The notes under the pieces are model-generated. The model worked only from the letters and a program-made list of their open reading frames with translations. It was not told the DNA's origin and searched no databases. Source: JAKJEP01 sp964580995 (lineage in GTDB: Bacteria; Planctomycetota; Phycisphaerae; Sedimentisphaerales; SM23-30). From it: a stretch of DNA of 23,115 nucleotides. Made by a program: the position numbers and the translations under genes. The DNA lies in assembly GCA_964580995.1 (NCBI GenBank), contig CAZOMV010000093.1:1-23115 (forward strand), written 5' to 3'. Positions 15,246 to 23,023 of the stretch are shown here, piece by piece (the first letter of the stretch is position 1; every line of letters starts with the position of its first letter).

Positions 15246-16037
15246 ATGGAAAACGAAATTAAGACGAAAAAACAACCTGAGCAATTGAATTCGATGGCTG
15301 TGATTAAACGGAAGGTGTCAGTAAAAACGGACAAAGCTGCCGAAACTCCAAATATGACCGAACGGATTATTTCCTCCCTGATTCAATACATCAGTACGGA
15401 AAAACTCCGGGAAGGGGACAAGCTGCCGACCGAAACAGCCTTGTGCCAGATGCTGGGCGTGAGCACCCGTTCGCTGCGGGAAGCCCTGGTCGGCTTAAAG
15501 ACCACTGGCGTGATTGAGTCGCGGCATGGCACTGGCTGGTATGTGGGGCAGTTCAATCCGATGTATAACCTGCGGTTTCTGTCGCCGCTGATCCAGAGTT
15601 TCAGCCGGGCCGACGCCAGCCAGATTATGTACAGCCGCTTGACCATCGAGCCGCGGATTGCCCGCCTGGCGGCGACGAATATCAGCGAAAAAGGCATTGC
15701 CCAACTAAAAGAGTCCTTCGACCAGATGCAGACCACCGGCCGGAATGACGCCTATGAAGAATTCCGCATGGCGGACCGGCAGTTTCATCATATTTTATCG
15801 AGTGAGTCCGGTAACGATGTCCTTCTGATGATTAATACCATTTTGATGGATCTTAATTTTTCTTCATTATGGTGGCAGATGACGATATCACACGAATACG
15901 AATCTCCCATTGAACAGCATCGAGTAATCCTCGATGCAATTCAGTCGCGGGATCCGGTTCGGGCGGAAAAAGCGATGGAAGAACATCTGCAGGATGCCTG
16001 GGAATTGATACGAAAAACATTGGATCAGGAGCAGTAA
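15246..16037 (+). CDS. GntR-family transcription regulator, FadR subfamily (FCD domain)
   Basis: 263 residues. Residues 1-36 are a polar extension. A winged helix-turn-helix (about 37-101) follows: LREGDKLPTETALCQMLGVSTRSLREAL, then GVIESRHGTGWYVG. The FCD effector domain (about 112-255) contains an Asp-His pair (MADRQFHHIL), a His in IEQHRVILDAI and a His in MEEHLQDAW, which match the usual metal-binding positions. Ligands in this subfamily are mostly carboxylates such as sugar acids, lactate or fatty acyl-CoA. It is transcribed away from the symporter operon and may control it, but its palindrome appears only at its own promoter. The ribosome site is weak (GAGAG). ATG 15294 is an alternative start. 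Confidence 0.88.
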   Translation: MENEIKTKKQPEQLNSMAVIKRKVSVKTDKAAETPNMTERIISSLIQYISTEKLREGDKLPTETALCQMLGVSTRSLREALVGLKTTGVIESRHGTGWYVGQFNPMYNLRFLSPLIQSFSRADASQIMYSRLTIEPRIARLAATNISEKGIAQLKESFDQMQTTGRNDAYEEFRMADRQFHHILSSESGNDVLLMINTILMDLNFSSLWWQMTISHEYESPIEQHRVILDAIQSRDPVRAEKAMEEHLQDAWELIRKTLDQEQ

Positions 16038-16133
16038 GTAAAAAAGCAGGCAGGCAGAAGAAACCAGTTGGAAAGAGTAAGCCGGCTGATGACTTTGGCC
16101 AGTAGCCATACCTTTAGTCTGTGTAATATCCAT
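15888..16133 (-). CDS. Candidate 81-residue membrane protein (doubtful)
   Basis: ATG 16133 has a perfect AAGGAG 7 nt upstream. The product (MDITQTKGMATGQSHQPAYS...) has one hydrophobic segment, SACLLFYLLLLIQCFSY. It would be read 101 nt after the permease gene ends, on the same strand. However, the last two thirds are antisense to the 3' end of gntR, whose C-terminus looks authentic, and I recognise no family. It may be a chance frame with a good ribosome site. Confidence 0.2.
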   Translation of the reverse strand: MDITQTKGMATGQSHQPAYSFQLVSSACLLFYLLLLIQCFSYQFPGILQMFFHRFFRPNRIPRLNCIEDYSMLFNGRFVFV

Positions 16134-16143
16134 ATCGATTCTC

Positions 16144-16166
16144 CTTATAAGCACCATGCTTATAAG
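16144..16166. repeat. Perfect 9-bp stem-loop downstream of the permease gene
   Basis: CTTATAAGC and GCTTATAAG flank the 5-nt loop ACCAT. It sits in the 196-bp gap between the convergent gntR and permease genes. There is no T-run. On the minus strand, the stem's last bases are the start of TAAGGAG, the ribosome site of the doubtful small ORF at 15888-16133. Confidence 0.6.
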
Positions 16167-16233
16167 AAGCTATTGACGTTTCCATCCTGTTTTCTTGAGC
16201 TTTATTTGCGCTGTAGTAGTAGAAGTCCATATC

Positions 16234-18246
16234 CTATTCCATTCGAACCGGCATGATAATAAAGGGAATTCCCTGCTGGTAGAACTTTCGCTGCACGGCG
16301 AAGGTGGTGTAGTTATGAAGCAACTGGCTGAAAAAAGAATCCTTGGCAAAGACCATCTGGCCGCCGAAAAATACTGCCTGGGGATACTTCTGGAGTATTT
16401 TATGAGCGGTATTGTTGATTTCCTCCACCGTATCGGTTCCAATCGCGGAAATTCCCTCGGCATAATAACCCTGGCTTTGCATTAATTGTACATAACGGTT
16501 TAGTTCTGCGCGGACATGCTGCTTGAGTTTTTCTATTTCTTCGGTTCCTTTAAAATTGGCCGCATCGATGGTTCCTACCTGGACAAATACATAATTCTTA
16601 TAACTATCGCCGAAGAGACGGGGAATGGTGAAAAGAGTATGGAGGCCCAGACCATTGTACCCACCGACCAGGAGAACCGCCGTTTTGGCCTCCGGATTCC
16701 ATTTCGGCAAAATCTTACTTTCGACCGATTCGCTGGATTTGGCATAGATTCTCTCGGCAGTTTGGGCAATTTCGTTAAGGCGTTTGATCGGTAACAAGAG
16801 TTGATTATAGCTGCGTTTAATCAGTAGGGCCAGCGTAATCAGGGAACCGGTAATCAGGATGGTTATCCAGCCGCCCTCAAAAAACTTGATGATGACTACG
16901 GAAACGAGGATAAACGCGGTAAGGGTCAGGCCTACCCCATTAATGAGGGCCTTTTTCAACCAGTATTTACACTCTTTTCGGGCAATCCACCAGTGACGGA
17001 CCATCCCCAGTTGAGACAGAAAAAAGGTGATGAATACATTAATGCTGTACAGCACGACCATAAATTTTACCGACCCGTGCGTAAATACCATCAATAGCAA
17101 AGCCGCCCCTCCCATCACCAAAATCCCATTTTGCGTGACAAATCGGTCGCTCAGGATGGCAAACCTCGACGGAATCCACCGGTCGATAGCCATATTGGCC
17201 AGGATCCGCGGACCATCCAGAAAACCGGTTTGAGCGGCTACAAACAGAAGGACCGCTTCCGAGATCAACGTGACCAGCACAAAAATATGGCCGGTGTTTC
17301 CACTCCAGCCGGCGGTAAGGCTTTCCAATAGCACGGCGTTTAAGGTCTTGCCCGGCTGATAGCGCACCCGGTATAGCAGATACCCCAGCATTAAACCCAC
17401 TACCATAAAAGCCAGAGAACCTGCCATATAATGCATCGTTCGCCGGGCGGTCTGCACTTTCGGCTCGCGTAATACCGGCATCCCATTGCTGATGGCCTCG
17501 ATTCCGGTATAAGTTCCTGCCCCCATGCTGTAGGCCCGCATAATGAGAATGATCATCCCCAGAATCCCCAGTTCACTACTGGTTTTTTGGGTTTCTACTA
17601 TTACCTTGCTGGCAATGCCGCCAAAATTCCCTACATGAGTGAATATTGCATAAAGGATAACAAATACATGCGTAACCAAAAATATCAGAAAAATAGGTAT
17701 CAGCGGGATGACCGATTCTTTTACGCCGCGCATATTCAATAAGATAAGGATGATCAGGACGACCAGGGCAAAGACCATTTTATAGGAACGCCAACTCGGA
17801 GGCATAAAACTGAAAAGGGCATCGGCGCCGCTGGCCACCGACAAGGTAATCGTCAGAACATAATCCACCAGCAGCGTACAGCCGGAGACCATACCCCAAA
17901 AGGGAGAAAGCAATTTACTGGCTACCAGATACCCGCCGCCGCCGGCAGGGAATAATTCAACAATCTGGGAATAGCTGGAACTGATAACAAAAATAGTTAT
18001 AACCGTAGCCAGGGCGACAAAAACACCCAGATAGATATGATCCTGCAGGGCCAGAAAGGCCTCTTCCGGGCCGTAACAGGAAGAAGAAAGGCCATCGGCT
18101 CCCAGCCCGACCCAGGCGAAAAAAACCACCAGCGACAGCTTATGAAACAATTGCGGATCGTGAGGATTTCGGGCCTTACCAATAACCAAATCCTTCATTT
18201 TCTGATAGAAAGGAAATTGGGATTTATCCTTCATTTGGAAAACCAT
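16234..18246 (-). CDS. APC-superfamily permease, KimA-like (possible potassium or amino-acid transporter)
   Basis: A 670-residue inner-membrane protein with about 12 hydrophobic segments in residues 35-475 and a soluble C-terminal domain of about 190 residues. The first helix region, WVGLGADGLSSSCYGPEEAFLAL, closely resembles the (S)DALSSVAYGPE motif of KimA/YdaO-type potassium importers. LFPAGGGGYLVASKLL and GTYTGIEAISNGMPVLREPKV are also typical. The C-terminal domain (KTAVLLVGGYNGLGLHTLFTIPRLF...) looks like the USP-type cytosolic domain of that group. The closest functional alternative is an amino-acid permease. ATG 18246 has AGGA 12-15 nt upstream; ATG 18234 is possible. I saw no c-di-AMP riboswitch in the short upstream region. 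Confidence 0.75.
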   Translation of the reverse strand: MVFQMKDKSQFPFYQKMKDLVIGKARNPHDPQLFHKLSLVVFFAWVGLGADGLSSSCYGPEEAFLALQDHIYLGVFVALATVITIFVISSSYSQIVELFPAGGGGYLVASKLLSPFWGMVSGCTLLVDYVLTITLSVASGADALFSFMPPSWRSYKMVFALVVLIILILLNMRGVKESVIPLIPIFLIFLVTHVFVILYAIFTHVGNFGGIASKVIVETQKTSSELGILGMIILIMRAYSMGAGTYTGIEAISNGMPVLREPKVQTARRTMHYMAGSLAFMVVGLMLGYLLYRVRYQPGKTLNAVLLESLTAGWSGNTGHIFVLVTLISEAVLLFVAAQTGFLDGPRILANMAIDRWIPSRFAILSDRFVTQNGILVMGGAALLLMVFTHGSVKFMVVLYSINVFITFFLSQLGMVRHWWIARKECKYWLKKALINGVGLTLTAFILVSVVIIKFFEGGWITILITGSLITLALLIKRSYNQLLLPIKRLNEIAQTAERIYAKSSESVESKILPKWNPEAKTAVLLVGGYNGLGLHTLFTIPRLFGDSYKNYVFVQVGTIDAANFKGTEEIEKLKQHVRAELNRYVQLMQSQGYYAEGISAIGTDTVEEINNTAHKILQKYPQAVFFGGQMVFAKDSFFSQLLHNYTTFAVQRKFYQQGIPFIIMPVRME

Positions 18247-18365
18247 AGATTATATTTTTCCTACTAAACCTCTCATGCATAGTTTAACCTGCCCAGCAAA
18301 AATATCCCCAACCCGTCTGATCCTCCCATATCCTTTTCAAAGGTATCTAATTGCATGCAGTATTC

Positions 18366-18539
18366 CTAACTACTTATTTCACAGTCACCTAGAGACGCCA
18401 ATCGCTTGCGGTCCCACTGGCCGAACCATTCGGCGCGAACATCATAAATGAAACACCCCATGAAGTCAAACGATAGCTCTTCGCGAAAGCATCCAGCCAA
18501 GATGGAGAAATAGCAATGACAGCCTCTCAACCGGACTTT
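18366..18539 (-). other. Spacer with an open frame and a hairpin; possible gene remnant or repeat
   Basis: The 293-bp gap 18247-18539 has no convincing gene. On the minus strand a 57-codon frame runs on directly after the kinase TAA, in the same frame, and ends with TAG at 18366-18368. It contains MGCFIYDVRAEWFGQWDRKR, which looks more protein-like than random, but no start with a ribosome site is visible. A hairpin GCCGAA-CCA-TTCGGC (18420-18434) lies inside it. It may be a decayed gene fragment or a dispersed repeat. Confidence 0.3.
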
Positions 18540-18551
18540 TTATACCGGTTG
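18528..18551. repeat. Inverted repeat around the kinase stop codon
   Basis: CAACCGG and CCGGTTG, perfect 7-bp arms, enclose a 10-nt A/T-rich loop that contains the TAA stop (18540-18542). There is no T-run after the stem, so terminator activity is uncertain. Confidence 0.45.
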
Positions 18552-20315
18552 GGGCAGATGGATCGTAAAGGTGCTTCCCTCCCCCAGCGTGCTGGCCACC
18601 ATAACCCGGCCGCCGTGAATTTGGACGATATGTTTGACAATGGAAAGCCCCAGCCCCGTGCCCCCCAGCTTGCGGCTCCGCGCCTTGTCCACCACGTAAA
18701 ACCGCTCAAAAATCCGCTCCAGATGTTTCGGCGCGATCCCGCTGCCATGATCCTGAACCGATAACTCGATCTCTTCCCCACTCCGGCTCACTTCGATCCG
18801 GATTTTCCCTTGTTCCGGACTGTATTTGATCGCATTATCCACCAGATTCAGCACCGCCTGCTCCAGCAGGGCCGGGTTCACCCTTGCCTCCAGCCCCTCT
18901 TCACACGACAATTCGATCTCGATCTGATTTTTTTCCGCCTTGGGCGCGATCAGTTCCAGCACCCCGGTCAGTATCGGCCGCAGCTTCTCCACCTGAAAAT
19001 GCATCGCCCGGCCTTCCCCTTGATTTTCCAGCCACGACAGGCTCAGCAAATCTTCAATGATCGCTTGCAGCCGGTCCGTGTGCTTGCTGACAATCTGCAA
19101 AAAATACTCCGCCTGCTGCGGATCCCGAATCGCGCCTTCCTGCAGCGTTTCCACAAAACCCTTGATAGAGGTAATCGGCGTCTTCAGCTCATGCGAAACA
19201 TTCGCCACAAAATCCCGCCGGATATTCTCCAACTGCCGCACCCGCGTCATATCATTAATCACAATCACCACCCCGCTCTTGTCCCCACGGGCATTATGCA
19301 GACTCGCCCCCTGCAAACGAAGATACCGTTCCTTGAAGGTATAAATATGAATTTCATCTTCCACCACTTGTTCCGTTTGCAGGGCCTGTTCGACAAACGC
19401 CTGAAATTCGGTGTTTCGCACCACCTCTTCAATCGGCCGTCCGGGATGGGAAACATCCGCGATATTCAGCAGGCCGATCGCCGCCTGATTGATATTCACA
19501 ATCCGCCCCGACCGGTCAATCGCAATGACTCCCTCCGCCATACTCGACAGGATGGCCTCCAGCTCATTCCGCTGGCTGGTGATCGTCTGAATCCGCTCCT
19601 CCAATTCGCCCGCCATCTCATTCAGCGTCTCCGCCAGCGTACCCATCTCGGCCGTCGCCGGGACCGCCATCCGGCGGCCCAGCTTCCCCTGCGCAAATTG
19701 CTGCGCGATCTGCCTCATCCCTTCCAGCGGCTTGCTGATACGTCGGGAAAACAGCAGACTGAACCCCGCCAGACCCACGGTTGTCAGTATGCCCGCCCAT
19801 AATATCTGGTGATAAATCGTCGATAATGCCACCTGAATCGCTGAGGTAGGCATCGCCGTCCGAATCACCGCCGTTACCTTATCCCCCTGCATCATCGGCA
19901 GCGCTAGGTATTTCATGGTCTTGTTCAGGGTTGTGCTGAATCGCTCGGAGGTTCCGGTTCTGCCCTGCAAGGCTTCCAGAACTTCCGGGCGGAGATTGTG
20001 ATTTTCCATCAGGTCCGGATTCTCCTCCGAATCCGCAATCACCTTGCCCGAGGGCAGGATCACCGTTATTCGCGTATCCACCGACGCATGCAGTTCTTTA
20101 CACCACCGGTCGATCGCCTGGGTATCCCCGCTCGCCAGCATCGGCTCGAACCATTTCTCCGCCAGCCGGGCCTGCCTCTCCAGATCCTGCCGGATGCGAT
20201 CCCGGTAAAAACGTTCCAGCGAATGCGTCGATACCCACGTCACCACCGCCAGCGCCACCAGCACCAGCAATAAATACGAGGAGTACAAATACCAGATCAG
20301 CCGTTTCTTCTTCAT
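18540..20315 (-). CDS. Sensor histidine kinase, PhoR/WalK type
   Basis: 591 residues in the order TM1 (about 8-28), an extracytoplasmic sensor domain (about 30-165), TM2 (about 167-187), HAMP (about 188-240), PAS (about 248-355), HisKA and HATPase_c. The H-box is FVANVSHELKTPITSIKGF, with the phosphorylated His before E-L-K-T-P. The N-box reads LVDNAIKYSPEQG, the G1 box DHGSGIAPKHLERIFERF and G2 GTGLGLSIVKHI, so the kinase should be active. Its ATG overlaps the regulator's stop (ATGA), so the two are translationally coupled. The architecture matches PhoR, but no pst or phoU genes are nearby, so the stimulus is unknown. Confidence 0.93.
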   Translation of the reverse strand: MKKKRLIWYLYSSYLLLVLVALAVVTWVSTHSLERFYRDRIRQDLERQARLAEKWFEPMLASGDTQAIDRWCKELHASVDTRITVILPSGKVIADSEENPDLMENHNLRPEVLEALQGRTGTSERFSTTLNKTMKYLALPMMQGDKVTAVIRTAMPTSAIQVALSTIYHQILWAGILTTVGLAGFSLLFSRRISKPLEGMRQIAQQFAQGKLGRRMAVPATAEMGTLAETLNEMAGELEERIQTITSQRNELEAILSSMAEGVIAIDRSGRIVNINQAAIGLLNIADVSHPGRPIEEVVRNTEFQAFVEQALQTEQVVEDEIHIYTFKERYLRLQGASLHNARGDKSGVVIVINDMTRVRQLENIRRDFVANVSHELKTPITSIKGFVETLQEGAIRDPQQAEYFLQIVSKHTDRLQAIIEDLLSLSWLENQGEGRAMHFQVEKLRPILTGVLELIAPKAEKNQIEIELSCEEGLEARVNPALLEQAVLNLVDNAIKYSPEQGKIRIEVSRSGEEIELSVQDHGSGIAPKHLERIFERFYVVDKARSRKLGGTGLGLSIVKHIVQIHGGRVMVASTLGEGSTFTIHLPQPV

Positions 20316-21001
20316 GTCATATCCTTAAACCGGTACCCCACCCCGCGCACCGTCTCAATATACTTCCCGCAACTGCCCAGCTTCTTCCGCAGCGACACAA
20401 TTTGCACATCCACCGCCCGGTCCGTAACCGCGGCATTTTCGCCCCGGATCGCATCCACAATCTGGTACCGCGTAAAAACCCGTCCCGGACGCTTCGCCAG
20501 AATATGCAGCGTCTTAAATTCCGTAAAGGTCAGTTCCACCGTCTTGCCCTTCGCCGTCACCTGAAAACGCCCCGGATCAATGCTCAAATCATAGATGTGC
20601 AGCGCCTCGTCGTTTTGCGGCAGATGGTCTGTCCGCCGCAGATTCGCCCGCACCCGCGCCACCAGCACCTTCGGGCTGAACGGCTTGGTCACATAATCAT
20701 CCGCACCCGCCTCCAGCCCCGCCACCACATCCGACTCCTCCCCCTTGGCCGTCAGCATAATAATCGGCACGGCTTGCGTCGAACTCTGACCTTTCAATTT
20801 CCGGCAGATCTCCAGCCCGTTCATCCCCGGCAGCATTAAATCCAGGATCACCAGTATCGGGGGGGTGCTCCGCGCCATCTTCAGCGCCTCCTCCCCGCTG
20901 CCCGCACAGCTTACCGCGAAATGCTCTTTCTGCAGGTTAAACCGCACCAGTTCCAGAATGTCTTCTTCATCATCAACCACCAGGATAGGGGAACTACTCA
21001 T
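20312..21001 (-). CDS. OmpR/PhoB-type response regulator
   Basis: 229 residues. The receiver domain (about 5-118) has the acidic pair in VVDDEED, phospho-acceptor D54 (LVILDLMLPGMNG), T84 and K106 (TKPFSP). The C-terminal winged-helix domain (about 130-228) contains ELTFTEFKTLHILAKRPGRVFTR and DVQIVSLRKKLG...ETVRGVGYRF, typical of PhoB. ATG 21001 is preferred over ATG 21031 because AAGGAG lies 7 nt upstream and VVDDEE then sits near the start as in the family. It is the first gene of the pair with the kinase. Confidence 0.95.
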   Translation of the reverse strand: MSSSPILVVDDEEDILELVRFNLQKEHFAVSCAGSGEEALKMARSTPPILVILDLMLPGMNGLEICRKLKGQSSTQAVPIIMLTAKGEESDVVAGLEAGADDYVTKPFSPKVLVARVRANLRRTDHLPQNDEALHIYDLSIDPGRFQVTAKGKTVELTFTEFKTLHILAKRPGRVFTRYQIVDAIRGENAAVTDRAVDVQIVSLRKKLGSCGKYIETVRGVGYRFKDMT

Positions 21002-21019
21002 ACATATTCTCCTTGTAAG

Positions 21020-21048
21020 TTCATAGCCCATCTTACCATATCTGTCAA
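21020..21048 (-). promoter_or_regulatory. Possible promoter of the two-component operon
   Basis: On the minus strand a perfect TTGACA (21043-21048) is followed after 17 bp by TATGAA (21020-21025, 4 of 6). This would give a very short leader ending at the AAGGAG ribosome site. Confidence 0.4.
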
Positions 21049-21096
21049 GTTTTGCAGAGCCTTTATTCGTTAATTTTGCGCTAAAATTAGGTTAGA

Positions 21097-21125
21097 TTGC
21101 GATTAAAACGCCCTTTTGGTATAAT
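21097..21125 (+). promoter_or_regulatory. Sigma70 promoter of dinB
   Basis: TTGCGA (21097-21102), a 17-bp spacer and a perfect TATAAT (21120-21125) preceded by TGG, an extended -10. The ATG follows 16 bp later, so the leader is only about 10 nt. I see no obvious LexA box. Confidence 0.65.
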
Positions 21126-21141
21126 GCCGGACAGGTAGAAT

Positions 21142-22317
21142 ATGGTTACACCGCGGCAAATTATTCATGTGGACATGGACGCGTTTTTCGCCTCCGTCGA
21201 ACAACTGGACAACCCCCAGCTCAAGGGCAAACCCGTCCTCGTCGGCGGCTCCCCCCGCGCCCGCGGCGTCATCAGTGCCGCCTCCTACGAGGCCCGCCCC
21301 TTCGGCGTCCACAGCGCCATGCCCACCAGCCGTGCCCTTCGTTTATGTCCCCACGCCATCCTCCTGCCCGTGCGCATGGATCGCTACCTGGAATGCTCCC
21401 ATCAGATTCACGATATCTTTTCCCGTTTTACCGCCCGCATCGAGCCGGTCTCCATCGATGAGGCGTTTCTGGACGTAACCGACTGCGTGCGGCTGCTGGG
21501 ACCAGCCGAACAGATCGGCCGCCGCATCCAGTCCGCCATCCGCGACGAACTGCAACTGACCGCCTCGCTTGGCATCGCCCCCAACAAATTCCTGGCCAAA
21601 CTCGCCTCCGACCTCCAAAAGCCCGGCGGCTTCGTCGTCATCACCGAAGAAAACAAGCAGGCCATCCTCGACCCGCTGCCTGTCAGCAAGATCTGGGGTG
21701 TCGGCAAAGTCACCGCCCAGGCCCTGGAGTCGCAGGGCATCCGCCTGATCCGCGACTTGCGGACTACCCCGCTGCCGCAGTTGCAGTCGCTCGTCGGCAA
21801 TGCCGCCTCGGATCTGCTGGACCTGGCGCAGGGGATCGACAACCGGCCCGTCGAAACCGAATCCCAGGCCAAAAGCCTCTCCAGCGAAAACACCTTCCCC
21901 GAAGACCTCCTCGACCCCGAGGCCCTGCTGCCCGTCCTGCTGGCCCAGGTGGAGGAAGTCGCCCAGCGGCTGCGCCGCAAAAACCTCCTGGCCGGCTCCC
22001 TCACCCTCAAATTCCGCTACGCCGACTTCCGCCTCATCACCCGCAGCAAAACCCTGTCCGAGCCGACCGCCACCACCCAAACCTTATGGCAATACGCCAA
22101 AGACCTCTTCGAAGCCTGGCACCGCCAATCCGCCGCCCCCATCCGCCTGATCGGCTTCGGCGCCGCCAGCCTCACCGGCAAAAACAAAGGCCAGCTCTTC
22201 CTCTTCCCCGACCCCGACGAAGAAAAACAGGCCAAACTCGACCAGACCATCGACGCCATCCAAAAACACTTCGGCCCCAACTCCCTCCACCGCGGTGGCA
22301 TCAAGCCGGATGTGTAA
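21142..22317 (+). CDS. dinB: DNA polymerase IV (Y-family translesion polymerase)
   Basis: 391 residues, slightly longer than E. coli Pol IV (351). The catalytic residues are present: HVDMDAFFASVE with D11, and EPVSIDEAFLDVT with D106 and E107. The steric-gate Phe (FF) and the fingers motif SYEARPFGVHSAMP are also present. The thumb motif NKFLAKLASDLQKP and the little-finger domain start (SLSSENTFPEDL) are typical. The C-terminal QLFLF (about 353-357) fits a sliding-clamp binding motif and is followed by the ...IQKHFGPNSLHRG tail common in this group. The gene is divergent from the two-component pair and probably stands alone. Confidence 0.94.
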   Translation: MVTPRQIIHVDMDAFFASVEQLDNPQLKGKPVLVGGSPRARGVISAASYEARPFGVHSAMPTSRALRLCPHAILLPVRMDRYLECSHQIHDIFSRFTARIEPVSIDEAFLDVTDCVRLLGPAEQIGRRIQSAIRDELQLTASLGIAPNKFLAKLASDLQKPGGFVVITEENKQAILDPLPVSKIWGVGKVTAQALESQGIRLIRDLRTTPLPQLQSLVGNAASDLLDLAQGIDNRPVETESQAKSLSSENTFPEDLLDPEALLPVLLAQVEEVAQRLRRKNLLAGSLTLKFRYADFRLITRSKTLSEPTATTQTLWQYAKDLFEAWHRQSAAPIRLIGFGAASLTGKNKGQLFLFPDPDEEKQAKLDQTIDAIQKHFGPNSLHRGGIKPDV

Positions 22318-22344
22318 CCGGTTGCCTGCGAATCGTCGTCTTTA

Positions 22345-22411
22345 AATTGTGCCACGGCTGTGCCAGCCGTGTTCTTCTCGAAAATACAGCCAAAATGGCC
22401 ATGACACAATT
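22345..22411. repeat. 67-bp nested inverted-repeat element downstream of dinB
   Basis: Outer arms AATTGTGCCA and TGACACAATT pair at 9 of 10 positions. Inside are a perfect hairpin CACGGCT-GTGCC-AGCCGTG (22353-22371, which shares its first bases with the outer arm) and a smaller GCCA-AAA-TGGC stem. It may act as the dinB terminator or be a REP/MITE-type dispersed element. No target duplication is clear. Confidence 0.55.
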
Positions 22412-22461
22412 GTTTCCTTCACAAAAAAGTAGCCTCGGCCACTTGCCTGCCGACGCGATAC

Positions 22462-22992
22462 CTATCCTTTCGCCAGCATATCCTTATAATCCCCGCAAAA
22501 TTCCTTCCGCTTACAGCCTTTGCAATGTTTCCCGCTCCAGACGGAATCGAACTGTTCCATGATGGCCTCGATAAGTGCTGCGTCCGTCGTAACCACCCCC
22601 GCCTCGAAATTCCGCCGGTCCTTGCTCTTGGCCCCCATCCCCGCCCCCGTCAGATTCGCACTGCCGCTATACGCAAACGTGCCATCGACGACCACCGCCT
22701 TGAAATGCACCCGCGGGCACAGGATTCGCTCGATCCCCCGGATCAGATTCGGGTACCGGTCGAAATCCCTCCGGAAGTTCGGCCCCGGCTCCTTGGCATG
22801 GAGCAGCCGGATCTCCACCTTTTTCTTCACCAGGTCCGACAGGATCTCCAAAAACGGCACCCGTTTGCCCTTCTTCTCCACATACAGATCCTTGATATCC
22901 GCCGTTGCGATCCACACATATTTCCCCGCCTTGGGGATCGCCCCGCCGATCACCCTCTCATAAATCCGCTGATCCGTTATATACTCCAGCAT
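22462..22992 (-). CDS. Phospholipase D-superfamily nuclease-like protein with one HKD motif
   Basis: 176 residues. One HKD motif is complete: H96-x-K98-x4-D103-x6-G-S111-x-N113 (HFKAVVVDGTFAYSGSANLTG). Single-HKD proteins such as Nuc act as dimers, so a nuclease or phosphodiesterase role is likely. The C-terminus carries C157-x2-C160-x5-C166, a possible metal site. ATG 22992 (AGGAAA close upstream) is preferred over ATG 23025, whose extra residues (MVGQAPPYRKP) come from a repeat-like hairpin. No signal peptide is visible. The partners are unknown, as the gene lies near the window edge. Confidence 0.82.
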   Translation of the reverse strand: MLEYITDQRIYERVIGGAIPKAGKYVWIATADIKDLYVEKKGKRVPFLEILSDLVKKKVEIRLLHAKEPGPNFRRDFDRYPNLIRGIERILCPRVHFKAVVVDGTFAYSGSANLTGAGMGAKSKDRRNFEAGVVTTDAALIEAIMEQFDSVWSGKHCKGCKRKEFCGDYKDMLAKG

Positions 22993-23005
22993 CGGTTTCC
23001 TGTAG

Positions 23006-23023
23006 GGTGGTGCTTGCCCCACC
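23006..23023. repeat. REP-like hairpin upstream of the PLD gene
   Basis: GGTGG-T-GC-TT-GC-C-CCACC forms a stem with one internal mismatch. It sits just before the preferred PLD start and resembles GTAGGGTGG-type dispersed hairpins seen in various genomes. From there to 23115 I see nothing else. Confidence 0.45.

Noticed and set aside
16068..16256. 62-codon plus-strand frame after gntR
   Set aside because: No ribosome site or recognisable sequence; it runs into the permease 3' end.
18247..18540. c-di-AMP riboswitch before the KimA-like permease
   Set aside because: No conserved riboswitch motifs were recognisable, and the spacer is short and holds other structures.
18810..19802. 330-codon plus-strand frame
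   Set aside because: Antisense to the histidine kinase; His/Arg/Gln-rich translation typical of a shadow frame.
21343..22080. 245-codon minus-strand frame inside dinB
   Set aside because: Gly/Glu/Phe-rich shadow of a complete Pol IV gene.
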